NCBI RefSeq assembly: GCF_002078875.1
Contig: NC_034415.1
Coordinates: 22,530,331 to 22,594,330, forward strand
Reading direction: 5' to 3'
Length of the DNA stretch: 64,000 nt
Source of the DNA: Numida meleagris
Lineage: Eukaryota; Chordata; Aves; Galliformes; Numididae
Shown here piece after piece: positions 50,201 to 61,260 of the stretch (position 1 is the stretch's first letter; the number at the start of each line of letters is the position of its first letter). The notes beneath the pieces are model-generated. The model was not told the DNA's origin. It was given only the letters and a program-made list of their open reading frames with translations, and did not search any database. The position numbers were made by a program, and so were the translations under genes.

Positions 50201-51930
50201 AGGGGTGCCTGTGATGTATGGGAGGCACCAATACGCACCACCTCTTTCACTGCCTCTGTTTCCTCAAAAAGGAGAGGGAAAAAAAGCCCAGAAAACGAGG
50301 CACCACCGTGTTGTTTTTCCTTTTTGAAAACAAACGGTCTTTTCAATTAGACCGATTTGTCCCTGAGACAATCAATCTGAGGTTTATAAAAGCAAACACT
50401 AGAGTAATTAGTTCTATCCAGGAAGAATATTAACTCTGTTTATCTCTACCTAATTAATCACTGACCCTGCCAGCTCTACAAACCCTCCTTTGCACAGATG
50501 GGACAGCAAAGGAGGGGAGCAGAGGGCAGGAGTGAGGTGAGCAACATCTGATATACAACAAGAGCATGTCAGGATGCTGTAACATACCTCGTACCCCCAC
50601 ACACCTCGATAATTGTGTGAAACCGTGTTCCAGCTCCAGCGCCGTGGGGCTGTGCAAGGGTTGCTACCTGAAGAAACAATAAATAACATTTTTTTATATC
50701 CTCACTCATATTAACCTTTGAGTTGTGAGGACATGCAATGCTTCACCATGGTTCATTTGCCTAATTGATAAAGCAGTGGCCATGTTTTCCCTGCAGCACT
50801 GCAGTAGCCCCCAGCAGCCGCCAGGTAAGCAAGCATTCAGATACCCCCAGCAAGAGGAATTGCAGCCTCTGGTTTGGCCATAGTGAGCACTGCCAAGTGC
50901 CACTCCAGAGCTGGCTGTGTGTCAGTGGTGGTGTTACGTGTTAGCTGTGGTTTACTCTGATCTCAAGTCTACAGGGAATTAAGCAATTTTGAGTCTCTTC
51001 CTCTATCCCTGACCTCCAGTTTAACTTTGAGGAAATGTTTGGATTTATTCAAGTACTTTTCAACGGCACAAAACAAGATCAAGGTCTGGTTCCCTTTTCT
51101 GTTACACTTGGTATGATTGTACAGACCATCTCTCCTGTGCTGCTTCAGTAAGGTTTTAGACTGATTTTACAGTAGCAGCTGAAAACACTAGAATGAAATA
51201 AAAGGTGACAAATATGAAATGCTGTGCAAATATGTAACTAAGAGAAACTACCTTGCAATTTTAGCCACTCCTAGTTGCATCTGAAGAAGTTGAACTGCAG
51301 GTCAGAGGAAATCTGATCATCCTCTCCCACCTCGTGCTCTGAGTTGCTGTTCATTAAGGTGAGGTATAGCTTTACCTTCATGGGACACTCCTTTTACTCT
51401 TTATCAGCCCCACTGAACGCTAAGCAGGTCACATATGGCCTCTGTCAGCTACACTGCAAATCTTTTGTACCTTTTAATGAAAATATCACCAGTGTTTTCT
51501 TTCTGTCGTCATTAGAACCCAGCCGCATCTCCGTGATAAATGATGTCTATTGATGAGGGAATGCTTCAGCTGGACACTGCAAGGACACTGTGCTGATCCA
51601 GAACTGCATCCAGGGGATGTTTCCACAAGCTCTGGGGTGCAACAGGGGTTTCAGACAATAAGAAAGCACTGCCCTTTATTTTTTTCTCCTGAGCATCAGG
51701 AAGAGCAAATTTCTGTATTAGTTCACACTGTTGTGATAGCTACTAAATTAGAAGAACTTCTATCATTAACCTTAGAAAACAAGCCAAACTTCTTTTTCAC
51801 AATAATCTCGATTTTTGAATACTAGAGAGCTTATTTCAGTTTGATAGTGGGCTGCACTTCAAGGACTCTGTGGAAAAATCAGTGTTATGGAAATCCAGTG
51901 AATGATGCTGCATTTGCGTTACATAGAAGG
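47229..51930. other. Non-coding sequence, no gene recognised
   Basis: The stretch holds a (GAAA)n tract at 47743-47765. Open frames up to 116 codons (48871-49221) have no family features. Around 49592-49890 several frames overlap on both strands, which is typical of a locally stop-poor, somewhat GC-rich patch. No RNA gene or transposon was recognised. Confidence 0.6.
47743..47765. repeat. (GAAA)n microsatellite
   Basis: About five GAAA units with a GA step near the end. It is a simple repeat likely to vary in length between individuals. Confidence 0.9.
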
Positions 51931-51988
51931 AGTGGGAATCGATGACAGTTGTGGGTCCCTTCCAGGTCCAGATATTCTGCTATGTTCT
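51931..51988 (+). mobile_element. CR1 3' tail fragment, plus orientation
   Basis: The short stretch GATGACAGTTGTGGGTCCCTTCCAGG followed by GATATTCTGCTATGTTCT matches the last part of a CR1 3' UTR and its degraded octamer end. Nothing upstream is clearly CR1, so this is a very short 5'-truncated copy or the only readable part of a decayed one. It lies 310 bp from a CR1 of opposite orientation. Confidence 0.7.
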
Positions 51989-52298
51989 ACATTCAGAGGC
52001 TGAGAGATTAAAGCAGGAGAGGGAGAATAGACTTAATAATGGGGGTCAGTTTCTGTGTCTTCCTTCATATGGGCTGACTGTTGTTCAGAGAAGTCAAGTC
52101 TGAGCTCTTTCTGCTTCTCCAGCTGTTACAGAGCTGGGATCCCCTAGACACTCTTCTATCTGCCCATAACACCTTCTCAATCGTATTTTGATTTCTGTAC
52201 CTGTCTCAGATAGGCAGGGTGTTAAGGTTTGAGTTCCAGTCTCTTGGATTGGTATTTTCTGTACAGTACAGATACTGACCTAATGGGAATCAGTCATT

Positions 52299-52368
52299 AT
52301 AGAATCACAGAATAGCTTGGGTTGGAAGGGGCCACAAGGATCATCAAGTTCCAACTCCCCTGCCACAG
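52299..52368 (-). mobile_element. CR1 3' tail fragment, minus orientation
   Basis: TATAGAATCACAGAATAGC, then TTGGGTTGGAAGGGGCCACAAGGATCATC, then AAGTTCCAACTCCCCTGCCAC form an inverted CR1 3' end. Sequence after CTGCCACAGG no longer follows the family clearly, leaving about 70 bp. The good match suggests a relatively young but very short insertion. Confidence 0.92.
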
Positions 52369-52717
52369 GGAAGTTCACAGCTGTCCAGTGCTTTCCCATA
52401 GTACATAGCTGGAGCCCAGGAGGAGACACTGATTCTCCCAGCTTAGGAGGACATTGCTGCTGCAAAGCAGTCACTCCTGTGTCTTCTTTCAGTGACAGCC
52501 TGGGATGTGGAGTGACTCGGACCTCCTCTTTCATCCATCTGACAACCATCCTAACAAAAAAAGCCATTCACTCTTTCTTTAGCCAGTTCACAGAGCAGGT
52601 TCATCTCCCCATGCAGCTCTGTGGTTGCTGATGGTGATACAAGGTGGGGAGCAGGTCTACAATAGCCAGGAGCTGGAGAAAGGTGAGGTCTTGTAGCTTT
52701 CGTTGATAATATTAGAT

Positions 52718-52755
52718 CTCTTTAAAAGAGCTGTTAATTCTCTCTCTTTAAAGAG
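52718..52755. repeat. Two near-identical palindromes 13 bp apart
   Basis: CTCTTTAAAAGAG (52718-52730) and the perfect 12-bp palindrome CTCTTTAAAGAG (52744-52755) are separated by a 13-bp spacer containing GTTAATTC. Both are AT-centred and could bind a dimeric factor or arise by duplication. No function is known. Confidence 0.85.
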
Positions 52756-55324
52756 TAATGATTTCAGTGGTGGATAATCCCAGGTCAAGCCCAAGTGGCT
52801 GTCAAGATGGGTGGTCATCACAATAAAATATGGGATATCAGGATGCAACTCAGTTTAGCAAGTAATCTGCCAAAGTCAGTGACCCTGTAATTAATGTCTA
52901 AAGGAGAGGAAGAGAAAATCTTTTCTTACAGGAAAGGAAAGACATTTTAATGTCTTCAGGGGCTTACACAACTGAGCAGTGTTGTCTAAGAATGGTAGCT
53001 GGGGAAAGGAATTGCTCTCAATTTTCAGATTCAATACTTCTCTCACAGATGCATGAGATTTGAGAAGTCAGTGAATGTTTCCTCCAAGTCAACCGAGTGA
53101 TCATGAGTTCAAACATTCATTTTTCCATTCAGTCTGAATGGGCTTCTCTGACCTTTACTGAGAATTTTTCATAGAGATCATATGGGAAGACATCATCAGA
53201 CATTACTGTTCTTTTCTCTTTCCTTCTTTTGTTTCAAAAATACAGTGATTTTTCCAAAGTCACTGTGCCTGTAAACTGAAATTCCACTTGGACAGTGCCT
53301 CAAACATCCAGCACTTTTTGTGTCTACAGCCTTCATTGTTAAGGCTTTCTGGGAGACTCAGGAAAAATGGTGAAATAACACACCTGTGTTTCTCTACAAA
53401 GCAAGACTGCTGGACAGAGGCCAGGCCATGGGTCATATTCACCTGATAGCTGCATATCAGATAGGCACAGCTGAATTACAGTGCTCTGCCAGTAGGTGCC
53501 AGGCCCAAGGGGAAGAGGGGAGGTGATGAGAATAGGTTGAGAGGGTGAGCTGGGATGAAGAAGAGGTAGATCCCTTATTGTGTTGGTCGCTGCTCCTACT
53601 GCCAAAAGGATACTGGAAGGATGGAAAGATAACTGCTGTGAAAAGGACACAGGGATCGATACGGAACAGGTCTCCTTGAGATGTCTCAATGAGCTGATTG
53701 CCAGCCACATCATCCATCCAGTTTTTAATCTATGCAGGTTGTGGGAAGTCATGGCACTTTGACAGTCCTGGCAAGACACAACTGCAATAGCAGGAAGCAT
53801 CTAAGAGCAGGACTAAATTTTTATTCAGTGATGATCTTTGAGGCTTTAATGACGGATGTGAGCTTTGTCTTTACTAGTGAATTTTGGAAGGTGAATAAAA
53901 AGGGGATTTATCAAGTGGTTTAAGGGAACTGGAAATGCCAGTGGGACAATTCCGTATCAAGGAGAGAGAGACGTTGTGGTCATGTGAGGAACAACTGCTG
54001 TTCCCATAGAAGAGAAAAAAAGAAGAAAAAAAACACCTCTTCCCCCAAGCCTCTCTCCCATTACCCCACCAACAGTGCATGGACTGCTGTGTGACTGAAA
54101 TGAATCTGACCTTCAGAAAGAAGGAGGAAAAAGTTGCTTTTGATTCTTCACACAGCCTTTACGTAAGTGTCTCAGTGGTCTGTTACAGACTGGCACAAAG
54201 GAGCCATTAATGGCATGGGGAGTCTCAAGGAAGCAGCGATGCCACCTAAGAAGGCATTGCGGTCGTAATTCTCCCAGGGTGTTTTTGCTTTCTTTCCCAC
54301 CTGCCCCAGATCAAAGGCCCCAAGGCAAATGGATTTTAGGAGGTGGAGGGGTTAGCTGTTGTGAGCTTGTGTGTTTTACTGCCATATCCCAGCGGCTGTG
54401 CAGCTCCAGTGAAAACCGGAGCTCTATTATTAATTCTCTTGTATCACTAGAAAGGAGCAGGGCAGTGGGGTCAAGGGAACTGAAAGAGGCCTTGCAAGGG
54501 AAGCAAAAGAAAGCATTGAGGGGAAAGTAGTGCTATCAACTCCTTGTGATGTGATAGCAACTTTCACCATCCTTGACCTCTTTCTGAAAAACTGCGCCTA
54601 TCAGAGACAAATGACCGTGCTGGGAAAGCCGAGAAATTGCATAGGAGTGCAATTCAAAAGGTTTCTAAAAAGCGCTTGGGGGAAAAAAGACGCTATATAT
54701 TTTAGAGGAAAAATGTAGGTAGAATATAACGTCAATAATGTTTTACAAAAAATGCGTTAGATCTGTGGTCGTTAATGATATTAAAACGAAGTGACCACAA
54801 GCTGAAATGGAACAGTCTAAAGATTCCCCAGAATAATCAAAGATGTGTGTGTATACAGATACTAACATAAGAAATTATGTATTCTTTTATATAACTATTA
54901 TCTGTAGAATGATTCATTTTTTCTCTTAGATACAACAAATCATGCAGAATCTAAGCTGAAATGTACTCTTTCATAAAATATGTTGTGTAAGGCCATGCCC
55001 ATGACCATGAGGCAGAGTGATGGGTTCTGATGAGAACCATCACTAGGGCTCGGGCAGTGCCCAGGGAACAGTTCTGCAGCCTGTGGTATGATGTGCATAG
55101 ACCAACAGAGTGTCTGGGATGCAGCATGTTGTTTTCACTTTTAAATGCCAAAAAATTGAGTTTGTGACTCAAAGCCACTCTTTGCAGTGGCTCAGAGACT
55201 CAGTCACTGATTGCTATGAAGAAGGAAGAAGAGCATGATAGCCTGAAGCATGCCCAGAGCAGTCCTGCCTGGGTCCATTGCCTTTTATATTGTATAGAAA
55301 ATTTTTGTGGAAAGCAGTGAGGTG

Positions 55325-55401
55325 TTTTTTTTGGTGTTGTTTGTTTTTGTTTTTAATTCCATTTTCTTTAAAAAAAGAAAGCCAAATTAAAAAAAAAAAA
55401 A
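55325..55401. repeat. T-rich to A-rich low-complexity tract
   Basis: T8 near 55325 and a TTTG-rich part lead into AAAAAAAGAAAG and then A13 at 55389-55401. T-rich and A-rich halves are complementary enough to fold. It has no identified origin. Confidence 0.8.
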
Positions 55402-55689
55402 TTACAACTTGGGTGCTGGTTATGTCATCCTGTCCCCTGGTCTTACTTGCGCAGCCACTGGAGCAAACACTGATATCTTCATTACAGAAGGTCATCTGGG
55501 CAAGTATGATATGTTTCATTCCCTACACTGGCTTTTAGGGCTGCTGTTAGACTCAAGGCTTTCTCCGAGGGACAAAGAGAGAGGAAGCAATCTGTTTATC
55601 CAGGTTTCTGTGAAATTGCTGTTAACCTGTGACACGATGCAAGGCTTGCTGGCTCTACCTGCTGGCTAGAGGGGAAAACACACTCCCTT

Positions 55690-56060
55690 CGCTAGGGTGT
55701 CCTTAAAGCATTAACAAACCGTTTCACGAGACAGTGGATTAGTGATAATAGAAGAAATCAAAAAGCAGCTGCTACCTGATCATTTTCGAGCTGTCAGGTA
55801 TGTCAGCAGAGCAAGACTGATGGTCCAGAGCAGTGGGAATTGATAACATTTCTCTGCTTCCTGTCAGGCTCTCAATAACTGAGCAATGAGAAACATCAGC
55901 CCGGAATGCAGCCCCACTGCAGGAGCTTCGTCTGAGTGCAGATTAAAGCTGAGAACATCATGTGTCCTGCTGCAGTTCTGAGAATTGAGGATTGACTCCA
56001 TTTCACCTCAATATAATTCTGGTCTAGGGCACTGCAAAGCCATGAGGCTGCAAGGAAGGT
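55690..56060. other. Candidate conserved non-coding block (texture only)
   Basis: Complex, repeat-free sequence with GTGATAATAGAAG near 55743, AGCAGCTGCTAC (E-box CAGCTG) near 55763, GAATTGATAACATTTC near 55838 and CAATAACTGAGCAATGAG near 55872. GATA- and E-box-type words are close together. This is inference from appearance. Confidence 0.25.
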
Positions 56061-57840
56061 TTTCATTACTGAATTTTAGCTCCGTGGTCTGAGCTCTGAT
56101 GGAAAAAATGAACAGCTACAAAGGCGGAGAGGGGCTTGTCTGTGGTTTAGCTGATCCGTTTTTATTTGGCGTATCGGCAGGAATGAAGTGAATGGCCTGT
56201 CCTCTCAGCTTTTGCTCCAAGTAATGATTGCCTCCAAACAGCATCTCTTATGCAACCAGTATTACAATCTTGACATTGTAATCCTTTCCTGAACACATTT
56301 TCAAAGCTAACAGTAAAGAATGGAATGCGTTTTCTCCTTAGCTGCCACCCCAGCCTGGCTCTTGTGTCAGCTGGAGCTCCTCTGCTCAAGTCTTGTCACA
56401 GGCAATGAGGTATGCCTCTCCAGGAGCTGTAGGAAGACTGGATGCCAGAGCCAGAGATGAAAATCAGTGGGTTTCCTGTGGAAAAAATACTCAGAAATCT
56501 TATCAGCCCAATAATGTTCATTTCCAGACATGTCTAATCCTGAGGGACGTGCCACTGGATTTTACATCTGGATTGTATAAGTTTCACTGAAACACCTGTG
56601 TTAGGCTCCCTCTCCAGTCAGCAGAAAAGCTCAGCAGTGTTGGGAGTCCTCCTGGAGGTGCTCTGCTCTGCTGGATGCTGTAGCAGGATGAGCCTGGATG
56701 CCTCAACAATGTCCAAAAAGTGGCAGGGATACACTGGAGCTAATGATGTTTGAGTTAACAGACCAGAATCCAGCTCCTGTCTTTCCAGGGTGAACCCTGT
56801 GTAGTATGATTTAATCCCTCAGAGGAGCAGCTGAGCTTTAGCACACAAAAGGCCTCAGTCCCTGGAGAAAGAAAGTTTCATTTTAAAGCAGACCCACTTA
56901 GCAAGAGGAGAATTTTTCTCAACCCCTGCCTTGCATTTGCCAAATTTTGCTCCCACTGGGGTCAGGGCTCAGACGGATTAGATCACCTGGGGTTGCTTTT
57001 GTACACTTCTGCTGCTGCTCAGGAGATACACCGCGTTTTACTTACCATAGGTCCCAAAGTTTTTTTGTTTTTTTTGTTTCTCTCTCTGTGTGCAAACAAC
57101 CTAATCCCTCAAACTTTTGCCCTATGCAAACTGAGAGGGACTTGGAGAGCTGGTGTCCTCCCTGAGATATGTGCTCTGCTCCCAAAAGCAAGAAACCAGC
57201 AATGGGAGTGCTCAGCTGGGTGTTTATGGTACCCTCTGGGTACAGACTGGATAGAGATATTGCAGCTGTGCTCTCCGACTACAAAGAGCTTGGATCCCAA
57301 ATTGCCTGCCCAAAATTTACTAACACCACCGCATGCAAAAAAAAAAAAAAAAAAAAAAAAGCACATAAAAAACCCACAAATTCAGAATGATCCATCCACT
57401 GTTCTGGTGGAGCTAAGCCAATGACATGGTCCTTTTGTTGTTATGCAGGGTGAGTTCTGAGCACTTCCCTACTGGGAGATAAAGTCTTTCTGTGGGGTTT
57501 CTAAAAGACACTCTTGTCTTTCTGGCTTTGTAAAAGAGCAACAGCAATGACTAGAAAGATTTGATTCTTAAATACATGCCTGCCTTACTGATTGCATGCC
57601 ATGTGGCCAGACAAGTGATATAAGTCTCTTAGAATCTCTGAAAAGTCTGATGATATGCATGAGAAGAGAAATACCTTCCAAAAGCTGCTTTGGACAAAGT
57701 GATACAAAATGCCCCACATAAATATTATGCTCACAATAGTTCTATTGAGACAAGGATGTCATTGTGCCCAGTACTGTCACAACACAATCTAAGATTACTT
57801 GTACCCCAAATAATTTATGTTCTTCAGCTAAGGAAATAGG
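56061..57840. other. Non-coding sequence with a long A tract
   Basis: No gene is recognised. The 143-codon plus-strand frame at 56993-57424 reads through the A24 tract as poly-lysine, so it is not a credible protein. No transposon body could be linked to the A tract. Confidence 0.62.
57337..57360. repeat. A24 homopolymer
   Basis: Twenty-four A follow CCGCATGC and precede GCACATAAAAAACCC. It is the longest mononucleotide run in the window. A retroposed copy would give such a tail, but I recognise no gene-derived body in the few hundred bases upstream, and CR1 does not make poly-A tails. Confidence 0.95.
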
Positions 57841-57990
57841 AAAGCACATTTTCTTCATTTTACAGGTGGAAGAGAGTAAGTGATTCGCCCAAGGTCACAC
57901 AGGAAGTCTATAAAAGAGGCAGAAGCACGGCCTAGTTCTGTTGAGTTGTATTCTGGAGCTGTAACCACAACGCTATTCCTTCTCTCCCAA
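57841..57990 (+). repeat. MIR-like (CORE-SINE family) relic, best copy
   Basis: This is the clearest ancient SINE in the window. In order it shows CATTTTACAGGTGGAAGAGAG, AAGTGATTCGCCCAAGGTCACACAGG, AAGTCTATAAAAGAGGCAGAAGC and, near the end, GTAACCACAACGCTATTCC. These correspond to the TTTTACAGATGAGGAAACTGAGG, GTGACTTGCCCAAGGTCACACAG, GGCAGAGC and TAACCACTACGCTAT boxes of the MIR and amniote CORE-SINE 3' half. The GGAAGTCT after the ACACAG box is the wording I associate with sauropsid copies. The assignment is from memory of the consensus. The body upstream of 57841 is not recognisable. Confidence 0.75.
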
Positions 57991-58099
57991 AGCAGAAATT
58001 GGTTCTGGCTGCAACAATTTCTCAATTAGGGGATTTAACTATCATTTGGGGCTCCGTCATGGGTGGGCGGAGCTGAGACAAACCTCACCATTAAGACCA

Positions 58100-58660
58100 T
58101 GGTGGTATTTGTAGAATTGACCATGTGGATGTCCCTAAAGCCCAGAAGAAATGCATTATGCAAATGACCATCAAAATCAGCCCATCATTTCAAGTTGCTA
58201 ATGGAAAACAACTCTCCCTAAACTATATACCCAAAACATTTCCTCCAAGCAGCAGGCTTTAAAACATACACATGCACATATATATTTTTTTATTTAATTG
58301 GTGTTGTATTTCTCTGACAGATTGGTCCAGAATGCAGAGGGAAGAGAGAAGCCACTGGAATGTGTTCTAAATTAATAGTGAATTGTGACACAATCCAGAG
58401 CACTCATAATAATCAAGTTAGTATGTTTTACATTTTCTCTCAATGTGTTTCGCATTTTTGCTGCATGGGGAAGGAGGCTTTAGATATTGAAACAACATTA
58501 TGTTAAACTTAAAAAATGACAATTCAAACACGGGCTGCTTTAAATAGTTTATACCTTGATAGTCTAATGCTCTGTGCAATGTGCACATGGCTTTGTTAGG
58601 GACCCCTCAAGTAAGTATAGATTCTTTATGGTTAATGAATGAGTGCTATTATAGATTAAA
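58100..58660. other. Candidate conserved non-coding block with octamer motif
   Basis: A complex AT-rich stretch containing an exact POU octamer, ATGCAAAT, at 58158-58165, immediately preceded by ATGCATT so that two POU-type half sites are packed together. It also holds TTTATTTAATTGGTG near 58288, AAATTAATAGTGAATTG near 58369 and CATAATAATCAAG near 58405. The octamer binds POU-family factors in vertebrates. Use of this copy is not shown by the sequence. Confidence 0.3.
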
Positions 58661-60699
58661 AAAACTTCTGCCTGGCTAGACACTCATCAGGTTGTTTTTT
58701 TTTTTTTTTTCTTTTTTTTTCCCCATATTGGGGTACTAACAAAGCTGTAGTGAGAGAATGAATGACAATTTGCATCTATAGTTCTTATCCTTTACCTGTG
58801 ACTTGTCCAAGAGCATGGAGGGTGCGTTCCCATCATCCCTGCAATCCTGCGTAGTGGTACCAAAGAGGTATTATTTCTGCTATCCCCAGCATCACGTCCT
58901 GCTTCCTTCTATTTTCTCTTCCTGTCTATGTTACATGTTACTCTACATTCATCTTCTTACCTTCATGAAGGAAAGGTTCAAGGGATTTAGAAAACAGTGT
59001 CTTCATTTTAGAAGGCAAGTAATTTTTTTCTTAGTTCCACATTAAAAGGGTGACATTTTTTTTCCTCTAACTTTATACAAAATGCCTCTTGCTTAAAGTC
59101 ATTGCAACACCTCTGTTCATTCATCTCACCTTTAGTGGTTAGAGGAATTACAGCTGAAGATGCCACTCTCTCTCCATTCCTGCACTGGAATCGTGCTTCT
59201 CCATGAATGGCATAGTTCAGAAACCAGTCTTAAAAATTACTATCTGAACTGTCTCTTTACAAGAGAAGGAAGTCACATTTCAAGGATCACAGCTAACATA
59301 GCTGTGTAACTCGGCTCAACAAAGGCACTTTTCCACTTTGGTGGAACTTAAATAAGACAGAAATCCATAGTCTATTTTGGTTAGCACTGCCACTCACAGA
59401 AGTGCTTTTTCTTATTGTATATTCCTACTCCTAGATTCACATCTAGTCACCAAATACCAAGTTTTAACAACATTTTTGCCTTCAATATGCTTGTATCAAC
59501 TCTTCATTGATCTTTGCACAACTTGTTATTTGTGTTGCGCAGTATCATTTTATGTTGATTTATTAATTCCTAATGCTTTCTGACTTCATAATAACATAAT
59601 ATGACTCACAAATAATGAAGAGCAGTTAGCTATTGAAGTCCTGCCAATATGGTCGTTACCTGCGGTCTGGGTGTCATGGTCCATCAATAGGTCTCCAGAT
59701 GCATTCTGCAAACAAGTAATAGGACATCTTTCCTCTGAACAAATAGATTTGCCACTTATATTCACAACATACTATCCCAAATCAGAATATTTTGATACAA
59801 TATTTTGGAGCCCTTTTTACAGCACTAACAATGGGAACGAAGTTGCTGCCCAATGAATATGATAGCAAAAGAGAGAGTTGCAATTTTCTAAACAGAAGGT
59901 GCATGCTGCTGATGCTACTTCAGAATACTTATCCTTGTAAAACCAATCCAAATCATTCTACATGTCAGCCGGTTTATTTTCTGTGGATATGAACCACTGA
60001 AGGTTGAGGGAAGATCCTATTGACTGATATGAATGAAAATTATGAATTTCTTGTCTGAAAGTAGTGGAACACAAATCATTAAGTTCTTAATCATGTCTTT
60101 TTGTGGAGGCTGTCTCAAACCTCATGAAGACCCAAGCTGGAAATATATCCAGTGATAAATACATGTGGGAGAGAAGAACTATTTAAAACAAAAGACAATG
60201 TTGGCACAGGCAAGAGCACATGAAGAATAAGTTCGGGCTGAAAACTGGGAAGAAGGGAAATGTAGTCTTGTAACAAGAAGAGCAACAAGAGAAAGGAGGA
60301 CACAGAAGAAAACAGCGTTAAAAAAAATCTGTAACAAGTTTCAAAATGAACTTGATGTAATTGCACTTTGGATGTAGGTCCAGCAGGTCTCTCATCTCAC
60401 AAAGGAGTACTCCACCAGCTTGAAAAAAAAGGTCAGTAGTGTGACACTGACCTGTAACTGAGAAATGTGGAGAACACAGAATGCCAATCTCTGTTTATGG
60501 CACTGTACTTCCGGTATCTGTCATTGTTACATTAAAATCATGGTCTAATTTGTGTTAGAGCATATTTATGGAAGGTATCTTGATGCAAAAACAGTCCAAG
60601 AAGCAGATCTGGACAGTGGCAAGTTACTTCTGTGTATGTAAAATGTGGCTGGAAAACTGTATGTTCACTTTGTTACTTGTCATGGCAGTTTATTTATTT
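58661..60699. other. Non-coding sequence, no gene recognised
   Basis: AT-rich with a long T tract at 58695-58720. Open frames are at most 83 codons, have no family features and appear on both strands. Confidence 0.62.
58695..58720. repeat. T16-C-T9 tract
   Basis: Sixteen T, a single C and nine T. It is a simple homopolymer-like tract with no attached element recognised. Confidence 0.93.
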
Positions 60700-61260
60700 T
60701 CTTTTGTCTTTAAATCCATCATTTGACTCCCCCCAAATATCAGCCTTTAGAGGCAGAAGGCATTTACGGAGGCAGGCTATTACTGTATCCACCTAGACCT
60801 CCATGCTGATTGTACAGATTATACAAACCTTTTGGTTACATTAGCACCTGAATATGATTTATGAGGGCAGATGGGAGATGGTGATTGACCTGCTTTCATG
60901 AAAGCAGCCTGTTTGCTGTGAAACAGCTTCCGGCATAAATCATTTTAGACATGCTTTTACACCAGGACTAAATAAACACTCACTTACCCCTGGTACCTGC
61001 TAATATGTTAACAAGTAATGTCCTCAAACAGCCTTATTATTTGATTACATCCGAGATTGGGGACTTTGCACTGTTGCTTTTTCTCTGCCTGCCAGGATCT
61101 CATGAGCCCAGACACATTAGCTCACTTGAACATGGAGAGAAAGTGGGAGTTTTATCAGTCTCCATTATCAACCCAACATAACAAAACAGAGCATAAGGGC
61201 ATTTATGATCTCATGGCTGAAGCATTATAACACAAATGTCTTAATCCTTGCTGTTCTCAA
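60700..61260. other. Strongest candidate conserved non-coding block
   Basis: A repeat-free, compositionally even stretch with many complex words: GATTGTACAGATTATAC near 60809, GAATATGATTTATGAGGG near 60850, GGCATAAATCATTTTAGAC near 60932, TAATATGTTAACAAGTAATG near 61001 and CTTATTATTTGATTACATCC near 61033. It also holds the adjacent palindromes at 60890-60926. No open frame of note crosses it. These features make an enhancer-type element plausible. The evidence is texture plus symmetry and not measured conservation. Confidence 0.33.
60890..60926. repeat. Perfect 18-bp palindrome plus adjacent hairpin
   Basis: CTGCTTTCATGAAAGCAG (60890-60907) is identical to its own reverse complement. Two bases on, CTGTTT (60909-60914) and AAACAG (60921-60926) pair around GCTGTG. 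The first contains TTCATGAA, a symmetric site that a dimeric factor could bind. The two hairpins share CTG.TT wording. Confidence 0.95.

Larger units (their letters stand above)
52369..55689. other. Non-coding sequence with paired palindromes and A/T tracts
   Basis: No gene is recognised. The block contains the paired CTCTTTAAAGAG-type palindromes (52718-52755) and a T-rich then A-rich area at 55325-55401. The 153-codon minus-strand frame at 53339-53800 has no recognisable domain. It overlaps frames of similar style in other phases. Confidence 0.6.

Noticed and set aside
53339..53800. 153-codon minus-strand open frame
   Set aside because: No family features; other-phase frames overlap it; no splice or promoter context.
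56993..57424. 143-codon frame ending in poly-lysine
   Set aside because: The lysine run is only the A24 tract read in frame.
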